Shown piece by piece: positions 57,015 through 64,000 of a DNA stretch of 64,000 nt. The DNA is from Plicaturopsis crispa FD-325 SS-3 (Eukaryota > Basidiomycota > Agaricomycetes > Amylocorticiales > Amylocorticiaceae). Position numbers and translations under genes: made by a program. Every line of letters starts with the position of its first letter. Position 1 is the stretch's first letter. The notes under the pieces are model-generated. The model was not told the origin of the DNA and ran no database searches. It saw nothing but the letters and a program-made list of their open reading frames with translations. Location: assembly GCA_000827205.1 (NCBI GenBank), contig KN832558.1, positions 832,509-896,508 on the forward strand. Direction: 5' to 3'.

Positions 57015-58120
57015 TCACGCGTTCTCAGTCAGGTCCGACGCCTTCTTGGAGCTCGACGGGAATGAGAACGTCAACACGGCAGGGCCCGCGACAATATTGG
57101 CGTCGGTGGCGTTCGTCGAACTGTTGGTGATCACTGCGTATACAGTGCCGGTTAGGTTCGCCGGGATCTTGACCGAGGAGTTGGTCAAGGGGGCAAAGAT
57201 TTGCGTGAGGCCGGTGAAGAAGGCGACGTATTCGGTGCTGTTCGACGAGGACGACGAACTCGTGCTCGAAGAGCTGTTGAACTTGGGCTTGACGGTGGCG
57301 CCTGGCTTAGCGGAGGCCGGGAACGTAAGCGCCGGGAAAGCCGCAACGGGGAGGGCTGGGTTGGTCGACGGGCAGCTGGTGATGAAGGCCGACGCGATAG
57401 TGTACACCTGGTTCAGCGACAAGGGACTCTGCAAAGGGTAGAAGTTAGCGACGCGAGAGACGTGAGATGTAGAGCCGACGTACATCAAAAGCCCCGCTCC
57501 ATGGGTTCAATTTGTTGACAGCGCCAGCGACAAAGGCCGCGTGGCGCGACTCGGTGCTCAGGACGGACGCGGCAGCAGTAAGGTACGTCTTGTCGCTGAT
57601 GTACTTGGCGGCGCCGAGGTACGCAGAGACCCCCGTCCCCTCAAGCGCCTGCGAAAGGGCGGCGAACGACTTAGGGTCGGTATACGGGCTGTTGATCCAG
57701 GCGCATGTGAGTTGATACCGCATGGTCATGGGAGAGAAACTTACAACGAGTAGTTGCAAGGCTTGGTAGCAGCACTGCCCAGCGCAGCGCTGAGGAACTC
57801 GACGTGTGCCGCTTCGTGTGCAGCGATCTGCTCGAACCGGCCGCGCGCGAACGCGGGCAGACCGGCTTTGGTGAAAGCTGCGGCGTCGTACTTCTCGAGG
57901 CCGCCTTTGTAAAATGCAGCCTCGAGGTGCTCAAGCGTGAGTGCGTAATTGAGAATCTGGGTGTCTGATAGGAGCAGGGGATCAGTCGATGATGATAACT
58001 CGTCCGTTATTTTCCTGACAAACCATTTGGGGCTGCTGCATCCCGCTTGTGAAGAGGAAACGCGGAGGCGCTGAGGGCCAAGGCTGCGACTATAGTGGAG
58101 GTGAACATGGTGGAAAACAT
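57015..58120 (-). CDS. Secreted ferritin-like (Rds1-type) protein, copy B
   Basis: 311 residues from four exons (58120-58024, 57964-57745, 57688-57484, 57428-57015). Signal peptide [20 protein letters not shown], then a dibasic LHKRD site. The same ferritin-like domain as copy [78 protein letters not shown]. In the second motif AHEAAH replaces EHESTH, keeping the Glu and His. The tail carries a Ser/Thr-rich insert (a run of serines) missing from copy A and ends [10 protein letters not shown]. Intron positions, phases and the lengths of exons 2 and 3 (220 and 205 nt) are the same as in copy A, so the pair arose by tandem duplication. Confidence 0.88.
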
Positions 58121-59116
58121 GGCAGGGGCTCGTGAAGTGGGAAGGTTTGTTACGAGTATGCACAGATTTCTGTGCACAAGGCCACAGCGGTACTCGCTCG
58201 CCAGCTTTATATATGAACGGAGCGGATGACGCACCGTGGGGTGTTGCAAGACGCGGAACTCACGCGGATTGTATTCTCAGCGGAGCGGGTGGCGGGAGGG
58301 TACGTATGCTATTTTGAAGCAGACGGATATACACAGGAGGCGTTCAACAGTTGAACGGTCCTTGAAGCTTGAAGTCTGTTGGACGAGTAAATAGGCATAG
58401 TCGGATGTTAAATATCGGGTCTATTTGTGCACCCCGGCATACCCGGACGATACCCTCGCGTCGTGCAAATCGTTCGACAACGCAGAAGTGAACCGAGAAG
58501 AACACTCCTTGAATATTTGAAAAAATGCAGGGTATATCAGTGTGTTGGGAGGCAAGTGCGTACTGCAAATACCTTCGATAATATTACAACAATGTCTCCT
58601 ATGTCGTCAATGCCAACCCGGTACTTCAGATTTACTAGCCAGGTTCGACTCCCGAGGGGGATGTTGCTTCCGCTCCGTACATCCATCGAAGGCAGGGGTA
58701 GGTCGTACGCTGGGTGACGAGCACGTTCGTCAAATGGCGGATGTTGTCGATCTCCAGATACTCAAAGGTAGGATCTGAGAGGTGCGTCGGCAATACGGCC
58801 ATCCCAGTTGGTGAGACGATTCGAGCGCAATAGGGTGCTCACGGTGGAGAAACATGTGTAGCACGAGCTCGTAACGAGTTTGGGAAGTGCCTCTTCAATT
58901 GCATGCCCAATTTTCCGAGGTTGGCACGAGAAATAAAGCATAACCAGGAAGCGCAGTCTAAAATAAGTAGTTGTGTATTATAGGAGCGACCGAAGTATGT
59001 GGCCTCATCAGTGTACATGGTGGATATCTCTGCAGCTCACATCAGCAAATTAAACAAGCACATTCTTCATTTAAGACGTACTAATTGCCAATTAGAGTGC
59101 GCGTTTATAGATGAAG
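58121..59116. other. Gap, about 1 kb
   Basis: Promoter of copy B on the left, then sequence with no gene that I can support, and the 3' region of the small membrane protein gene on the right. A GGTTCGACTCC motif near 58642 looked like a tRNA T-loop but has no matching stem. Confidence 0.4.
58206..58213 (-). promoter_or_regulatory. TATA box of ferritin-like copy B
   Basis: TATATAAA on the minus strand, about 86 nt upstream of the ATG at 58120; a better match to consensus than the element of copy A. Confidence 0.5.
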
Positions 59117-59491
59117 TCACTTGGGCGACGCGTGAACCGGACTGGCAGCTGGACGAAACCGAAATTCTTTAGAGTAACTTTCATGGAAGTCAGCATGTCG
59201 TCCTAAATTTGCGCACAAAAACACTTGCCGATTGGTGTCATGTACAATAGGTGCGCCCCGCGTAGGAAAGTGGATGGAAAATGACAGCCAGAAGAGGAGT
59301 GCGACGAACGCGAGCAAGGATACGTGCTTCCAGGCGGACGGCGTCGGCTGTGCCAAGCGCGAGTCATTCTGCAGCTGCTGGGCCTGCTCCTCCCGCTCAA
59401 TGGTAATATTTCTCTCCCTCCCTCCTTGTCCCTTTTCAACTTGATCGTCAGCGACAGTTGGCAAGAGCTTGTAGTCGTGACCAGGGGCCAT
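59117..59491 (-). CDS. Small single-pass membrane protein
   Basis: 107 residues from two exons (59491-59229 and 59177-59117). A polar N terminus with many Glu/Gln (ERNITIEREEQAQQLQND) leads to one membrane helix (HVSLLAFVALLFWLSFSIHF). A short lumenal or cytosolic part follows and ends RYSKEFRFRPAASPV, a motif I recall from a conserved fungal family of unknown function. The motif is restored only if the intron has a GC donor (GCAAGT) at 59228, the usual consensus for GC..AG introns. Not otherwise recognised. Confidence 0.68.
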   Translation of the reverse strand: MAPGHDYKLLPTVADDQVEKGQGGRERNITIEREEQAQQLQNDSRLAQPTPSAWKHVSLLAFVALLFWLSFSIHFPTRGAPIVHDTNRQVFLCANLGRHADFHESYSKEFRFRPAASPVHASPK

Positions 59492-60045
59492 TGTGAGTCG
59501 CTAAACGCCCGTCAGTCTGCTATTCAGATCGCTGCAAAGCATGCTGACATTTTCTAGATTCTCTGTGTTGTATAGACGCAAGGATTGGCAAAACGTTGAA
59601 TGTAGAATGAAACAAAGAGAGGAAAGCGCGTTGTATGGGTGGCACGGTTCAGCCCGGGCAGGATGATGGCCGACTCCGCCACCTTCACGCGTGGCAGATC
59701 TAATCCGGTAAGTAAGTAAGTTCCTCCATCAAATTTCAACGTAGTTGTCCAGCTTTCTCTCTCTTTCTCTCCAGCAAGTATTCCAACTGCATCCTACATC
59801 GTAGTCGAGCCTCGCATGCAGCGGCAGACCTCCCAAGACATCGACAAGGCTCCAGCAGCGTGGTGAATAATACGCGTAATTGTCGTTGCGTCATGTCGCG
59901 TTTCGATCAGTAACTTGTGTAAGTTCGTCAATCAGCCGACAGTCAGCAACAGTCAGCCTCCACTGGGTCGTTCGTTAACTTAAAGACAGGTTTCCACGGA
60001 CGGACCGGGATAGTGTAACGACACTTGCGAAGATCATCACCACTC
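59492..60045. other. Intergenic region
   Basis: Promoter of the small membrane protein gene on the left (T/C-rich stretch near 59757-59775) and the region before the SDR fragment. No gene recognised. Confidence 0.4.
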
Positions 60046-60219
60046 ATGGCCGCGAGTCAGGACAAGCTGTTCGGTAAGAAGGTTGTACTGATTGGGGGCA
60101 CTTCAGGTAATTCGCTAGATTATGCTTGGTGGGACATATCACTGACTGCAACATGTTTAGGCATCGGATTTGCGGTCGCGAATATGACATTATTTTTCGT
60201 TGGAAAATCACAGTCGTGA
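60046..60219 (+). pseudogene. 5' fragment of a short-chain dehydrogenase gene
   Basis: Two exons (60046-60106 and 60161-60219) give MAASQDKLFGKKVVLIGGTS and then GIGFAVAN, the beta1-turn-alpha1 of an SDR Rossmann fold (GGTSGIG cofactor loop, interrupted by the intron exactly as in many fungal SDRs). After VAN the sequence leaves the family and stops at TGA within 12 codons. SDRs are about 250 residues, so only the first 28 remain. It is probably a remnant of a duplication or rearrangement. Confidence 0.65.
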
Positions 60220-60357
60220 TTCTAAGTACTCACGCTTCGGTATTTCTGTGATCTTGACGTGATTTTGCTGTGGTTTTGGTAGGTTCGGTTCAAGTAGTGC
60301 TGCCGCTGATGTGAGTTGAGATCAGCTCAAGGTGAAGTGGCTGTGCATCTCAAGCAA

Positions 60358-60389
60358 CTCAAGGTGATTCCAACTTGATTCACCTTGAG
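60358..60389. repeat. Inverted repeat, 10-bp perfect arms
   Basis: CTCAAGGTGA and TCACCTTGAG are separated by 12 bp; another CTCAAGGTGA lies about 30 bp to the left. Could be a hairpin or a remnant of a short inverted-repeat element. Confidence 0.45.
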
Positions 60390-61250
60390 ATGGCATTCCA
60401 TTTCGGGAACGACGGCAGAGGGTGCCGTGACGCGTTGTTGCGCGTCGCTGCTTGCACTTCGCACTTGCAAGGTGCATACTGCTTACTTATAACGTACCGT
60501 TGACCCTCGCCGCGTCTACCACTACCAGTCTGACTTAATGTTTTCGGGGGATGGCAGCACCCAGCCTAGACGCGTTCACGGTCATAAGTCAGTATTCAGT
60601 GCAAGAATGTTAGTCTTGATAATTGTGATACAGGCTGGGAAAGTTTACTCTTCACTCGACGTCCCTTACAGCGGTTAGAGAGAACAGGAACCCTGGTCCT
60701 GGCTACCTGTCGTGTATGCCATGGTAGACAGTCGGACGACCGACCACCCGCGTGAATGAAGTGGCGCGGATTCCAGAACGACCGTGACTCTTGGACGGCA
60801 GCGGAGCGCCTGTAGCTTTCGAATTGCGTGGCGAAAAATAATGTTCAAATGCTAATATACATGTCACAATAATACTACGCATCTGACAGTGTTGCTGGCA
60901 GGCCATACTCGAGCCCATAGGGTCTCAGGTTTGTGCGATGTTGCTCGCGACGGCGCGTCGCGCAGGCGTCAGGCAAGACTGGCATAATGATGTATTACTA
61001 TCCTGTGGTATCTGCCATGAGTGATGCACACCGAGCTGTCGTTGTCGTCAGGACTTGATGCATGACTTTATCCATGAATATGATCTGCGGTTCTGTCGCG
61101 TAACACTCGCTGATACATCATATTACCGTGGACCGATTGAGTTTCATGTATCCCATTACCGTTGGCACCTCCGCCTGTAAGCATTTCCTGTATCCCAACG
61201 ATGATGTGATGTATCATCCCCAGCAATTGACTACGGTGCGAAACCGTTGT

Positions 61251-61450
61251 GATGCAGCAGGTTACCGTTGGCGCTGCCATATCTTATGCATCACATTGCC
61301 GTTGACACCTTGAGCACCGAATACGGCGCGCAACCGCTGTGATGTATCATGTTACCATCGTCGGCGCTGCCATATCTTATGCATCCCATTGCCGTTGACA
61401 CCTTGAGCACCGAATACGGCGCGAAACCGCTGTGATGTATCATGTTACCG
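61251..61450. repeat. Minisatellite, about 90-bp unit
   Basis: Two full copies (61251-61340 and 61341-61433) and a partial third share GGCGCTGCCATATCTTATGC, GCCGTTGACACCTTGAGCAC and CGAATACGGCGCG. Degenerate copies with ATTACCGTTGGCACC extend left to about 61090. Confidence 0.75.
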
Positions 61451-61855
61451 TGCTATACTCTATCAGTTGGCTCGCACGAATCGCGCTATCTGATTCCGAG
61501 TCTTGTCACCAGTATGTACCGATTATTCCCGGGCATTCCGGCGGTTCGGTTACCGTACTCTGATGTTTGAAGTCGAAATAAATGTCATCCCGCCAAAGTC
61601 TTGCATTGCGACCTCGTCAACTCATACCGGCCTCTGCGGGAACCAAGCAAGTCAAGATGCAAAAGTATTGTATAGATTATTATATACAACAAGATGTGAT
61701 TAGGATTGAGGACACTTGTAACGGTAGAACGTATATAGAATTTAGATACACGGCAAGACATGAGATGAGATGGGCAGAGGACGAGATATACACGACTCGG
61801 AAGAAAAACAAAAAAAACAAGGACTCAAGGATGTGGTACCGACCCGGTGCGCTCC

Positions 61856-63862
61856 CTACTTCACCGTCGCTGTGCCGTTGTGCATGGCAGAGTAGTCCTT
61901 CGGAGCACTATTTCCGTGGTAATGCATCAGTACACGGTAAACGACACAAGCTAGAATCACATACCGCTTGCGCGTGGCAAGGGGAACATTCACCCTGTCC
62001 ACCTCCAGAGGGCCACTACTAGTCGCCTTCGAGTTGTCAGTCTTACCCTTCGACGTGGCCTTTGTCCTCGACTTCGACTCCTTTTTGCCCCGGCCGTCGT
62101 CGTTCTCACCCCGCTTCTGGGCACCGGCCATGCGCTCTAGGCAGCAACGCAAGTCTTTGCTAAGCGCTAGCCACCCATCATCCATCCCCAGCCGGCCTAG
62201 CCATGCGATCGCGATCATGACGACGACAAACCCGTTTGGCCCGCCGGTGCGAAGACCGTCCCAGCCCTCACCATTCTCAGAGGCGTAAATCGCCGGCGGC
62301 AACCGGTCTTCGCCTTGACGCCAACTGGGCTGGATGGCGTGCCACCATTTGCGGCACGCCACACCATAGGCGGCAGCGTTGTCGATGACCGGAACCTTGT
62401 CGTAGTTGCGCTTCTTTGATAGCCACGCAGTGAGCAGCGCAGGACGCTCCTTCGCTCGGAGGGCACACTGCAAGACAACACGCGTCAGTACGAGGATGAG
62501 CGATGGCGGCACCAGTGCACTGATGAGTCCGCGTACCTTGGCTTTTACCCCGCCATACTCTAACGCCTTCTCCGTTATCTCCCAAAGGGAAACGGCCTTC
62601 GACCAGTCATCGCCTAACTTCTCATCCCGCAGATGCTGGAGGGCATGGACAAACCAGCCCGGGGCTTCCGCAATGGAGATCGCCGGTGTCGGTTGCACCA
62701 AACCGCTCGCCGCGACGGGGGCCTGTGGGATGGCCGCAGTCGGCACTCCTACGGAAGGCCGTTGAGCAGGTGGGGCTACGGTCGATGCTGCGGAGGTAGG
62801 CACATTGACGGGGGCAGCGGCAGCAGCCACGACGGGCACGCGAGGCTGAGGGATGACGGGGGCAGCAGCAGCAGCCACGACGGGCACGCGAGGCTGAGGG
62901 AGTGGCCGCTGTGGCCGAAGGAGTGATGGTGCAGGTGCCATAAACATGGGACGAGGCGAGGGAGAATTCAAATCCCTTGACCATTGAGAAGATGGACCGA
63001 TGATGGGAGGACGAGCAAAAGAGAGGATTGGCGCAGCGGCTTTCTTGGCTGGGACGGGCGCGACGGGCGCGGGGAGCGCAGGTTTGATGACGGGTGTGGA
63101 AAAAACGGGCGCGACGGGGAGTGCCAACCCCATCAGCTCGAGGAATCCGTGGGTGTCGTCGGCAGCTTCAGGCACGTCTTCGTCATCCGAGAAAAGCCCT
63201 TCCATCTGATTAAGACCGTCGCTGCTACTGTCAGGTAGATCGCCAAACAGCTCCTCGCTGAGACCTAGGTCCAATCCACCAACGTTGAACGCACTGGCAT
63301 CAAATGCGCCTGGATCAAATGCGCTAGGGTCGAATGTACTGGGGTCGAATGCGCTGGCATCGAATGCGCTGGCATCAAATGCGCTGGCATCGAATGCGCC
63401 AGGATTGAATGCGGCGGCGTCGAGTGAGCCCAGGCCTAGCGCTAAGTCGAAGGATGCGTCCGAGATGGGAGCACCTTCCTCGTCCATATCAGCGAGTGGA
63501 TCGTCGTTGATCTCGTCCTCGTCGAGTTGCTCAGTGAACGTCGGGAACGTGTAAGCCAACGTGTTTTGCGATGCGGCGGCGTCGTCAAGGGCGGTGGGGT
63601 TGCTGAGGAAGGTGGGGTTGCTGAGGACGGTGGGGTTGCTGAGGACGGTGGGGTTGCTGAGGACGGTGGGGTTGCTGAGGACGGTGGGGTTGCTGAGGAC
63701 GGTGGGGTTGCTGAGGACGGTGGGGTTGCTGAGGGCGGCGGGGTTGATCTCAGGGACTGGGCCCGCATTGGCAGCGACAGGAGGCGCAGGAGGCGCGGCA
63801 TCATCTTGAGTGGTCGATGGGTGACCAGGTGCGTCGTCAGTTAAACTGAGAAGGTCGTTCAT
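61856..63862 (-). CDS. Repeat-bearing member of a mushroom-expanded family
   Basis: 668 residues, one exon. After MNDLLSLTDDAPGHP come eight copies of a hexapeptide LSNPT(V/F/A), then a Glu/Asp-rich stretch, then about nine pentapeptides of the type AFDAS/AFDPG, an acidic region and a long Pro/Ala/Val linker. The C-terminal 250 residues are the conserved domain: APGWFVHALQHLRDEKLGDD, WSKAVSLWEITEKALEYGG, KVPVIDNAAAYGVACRKWWH, AIQPSWR and a block ending NGFVVVMIAIAWLGRLG. I recall this domain (Trp pair, QPxWR, GxNGF) as a large uncharacterised Agaricomycete family, often near mobile DNA. Lys/Ser-rich and hydrophobic tails follow. The ATG at 63862 is the first in frame. Confidence 0.75.
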   Translation of the reverse strand: MNDLLSLTDDAPGHPSTTQDDAAPPAPPVAANAGPVPEINPAALSNPTVLSNPTVLSNPTVLSNPTVLSNPTVLSNPTVLSNPTFLSNPTALDDAAASQNTLAYTFPTFTEQLDEDEINDDPLADMDEEGAPISDASFDLALGLGSLDAAAFNPGAFDASAFDASAFDASAFDPSTFDPSAFDPGAFDASAFNVGGLDLGLSEELFGDLPDSSSDGLNQMEGLFSDDEDVPEAADDTHGFLELMGLALPVAPVFSTPVIKPALPAPVAPVPAKKAAAPILSFARPPIIGPSSQWSRDLNSPSPRPMFMAPAPSLLRPQRPLPQPRVPVVAAAAAPVIPQPRVPVVAAAAAPVNVPTSAASTVAPPAQRPSVGVPTAAIPQAPVAASGLVQPTPAISIAEAPGWFVHALQHLRDEKLGDDWSKAVSLWEITEKALEYGGVKAKVRGLISALVPPSLILVLTRVVLQCALRAKERPALLTAWLSKKRNYDKVPVIDNAAAYGVACRKWWHAIQPSWRQGEDRLPPAIYASENGEGWDGLRTGGPNGFVVVMIAIAWLGRLGMDDGWLALSKDLRCCLERMAGAQKRGENDDGRGKKESKSRTKATSKGKTDNSKATSSGPLEVDRVNVPLATRKRYVILACVVYRVLMHYHGNSAPKDYSAMHNGTATVK
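63282..63420 (-). repeat. Coding 15-bp repeat array (pentapeptides)
   Basis: About nine 15-bp units encoding A-F-(D/N)-x-x. Recurrent GCATCGAATGCGCTG-type units point to slippage within the gene. Confidence 0.65.
63593..63735 (-). repeat. Coding 18-bp repeat array (LSNPTx, eight copies)
   Basis: Eight 18-bp units, most of them identical (GGTGGGGTTGCTGAGGAC on the plus strand), encoding LSNPTV. Near-perfect identity implies recent expansion. Confidence 0.75.
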
Positions 63863-64000
63863 GTTGAGAGAGCTGCTAGCATCGTCGGACTCTCTTGAAC
63901 CGGACGGCAGAAGTGCGCGTGATTGGCACAAATCGACGCGCTGTTCTGACCGTTAGTTCATACACATCACCTCCAGGACAGCATATACGCACGGATTCCG

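Larger units (their letters stand above)
60220..61855. other. Gene-poor region with repeats
   Basis: Contains an inverted repeat near 60.37 kb and a minisatellite at 61.25-61.45 kb; no gene recognised. The last 200 bp are A-rich and lie downstream of the convergent repeat-rich gene. Confidence 0.45.

Noticed and set aside
58636-58660. tRNA-like T-loop (GGTTCGACTCC)
   Set aside because: No complementary T-stem, anticodon arm or acceptor stem around it.
63527-63844. Plus-strand frames with glycine/valine hexapeptide repeats
   Set aside because: They are the complement of the 18-bp coding repeat of the minus-strand gene and have no independent gene features.

Overview
The window is nuclear DNA of a filamentous basidiomycete, most probably an Agaricomycete. 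Nearly every gene is split by many 45-70 nt GT..AG introns, intergenic gaps are short, and several families typical of mushroom-forming fungi occur: a DUF6589 protein with a RecQ-like helicase, coiled-coil/F-box proteins, a CYSTM-like Cys-rich microprotein, Rds1/ferritin-like secreted proteins and a HAM1-like lipid-binding protein. No rRNA, tRNA, CRISPR or bacterial operon structure was seen. Exon models were built by hand from reading frame, splice sites and family knowledge. Except for the first gene (5' exon not found), the low-confidence reading frame near 20.3 kb and the F-box-like gene near 29 kb, their summed exon lengths are multiples of three.

Layout. 0.2-2.1 kb: a protein with a Gly/Cys-rich tail and a Cys-rich microprotein. 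2.6-6.5 kb: a BTB protein, eIF3i and two small orphans. 6.6-10.8 kb: a RING protein, KIN17 and Dsc3. 11.1-17.7 kb: an importin-7-type karyopherin and a base-exchange phosphatidylserine synthase. 17.7-21.8 kb: a gene-poor block with an unresolved reading frame. 21.8-34.0 kb: a Zn2Cys6 regulator, a TANGO2/NRDE protein, ARP6, an acidic-tailed orphan, an F-box-like gene that looks broken, and the HAM1-like protein. 36.3-40.4 kb: a secreted protein built from nine glycine-rich repeats and a zinc-type MDR oxidoreductase. 40.5-46.7 kb: a mobile element. 47.3-54.4 kb: a double-RING protein, a YANK/STK32-type kinase and an F-box protein. 55.0-59.5 kb: two tandem ferritin-like secreted proteins and a small membrane protein. 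59.5-64 kb: a short-chain dehydrogenase fragment, a minisatellite and a repeat-containing member of a mushroom-expanded family.

The standout is the 6,145-bp element at 40537-46681. It is bounded by a perfect 9-bp direct repeat (GGTATTGCA), has about 230-bp terminal inverted repeats, and carries two convergent genes: a RecQ-like helicase with a zinc-knuckle tail and a DUF6589 protein. Both ATGs lie 50 nt inside the inner edge of their inverted repeat, so the repeats probably act as matched promoters. Each inverted repeat contains its own smaller inverted repeat. The helicase has a single in-frame TGA inside helicase motif VI, so this copy may no longer be autonomous. Most other genes are single-copy housekeeping functions (translation, import, lipid synthesis, chromatin, ubiquitylation) with no obvious pathway linking them.
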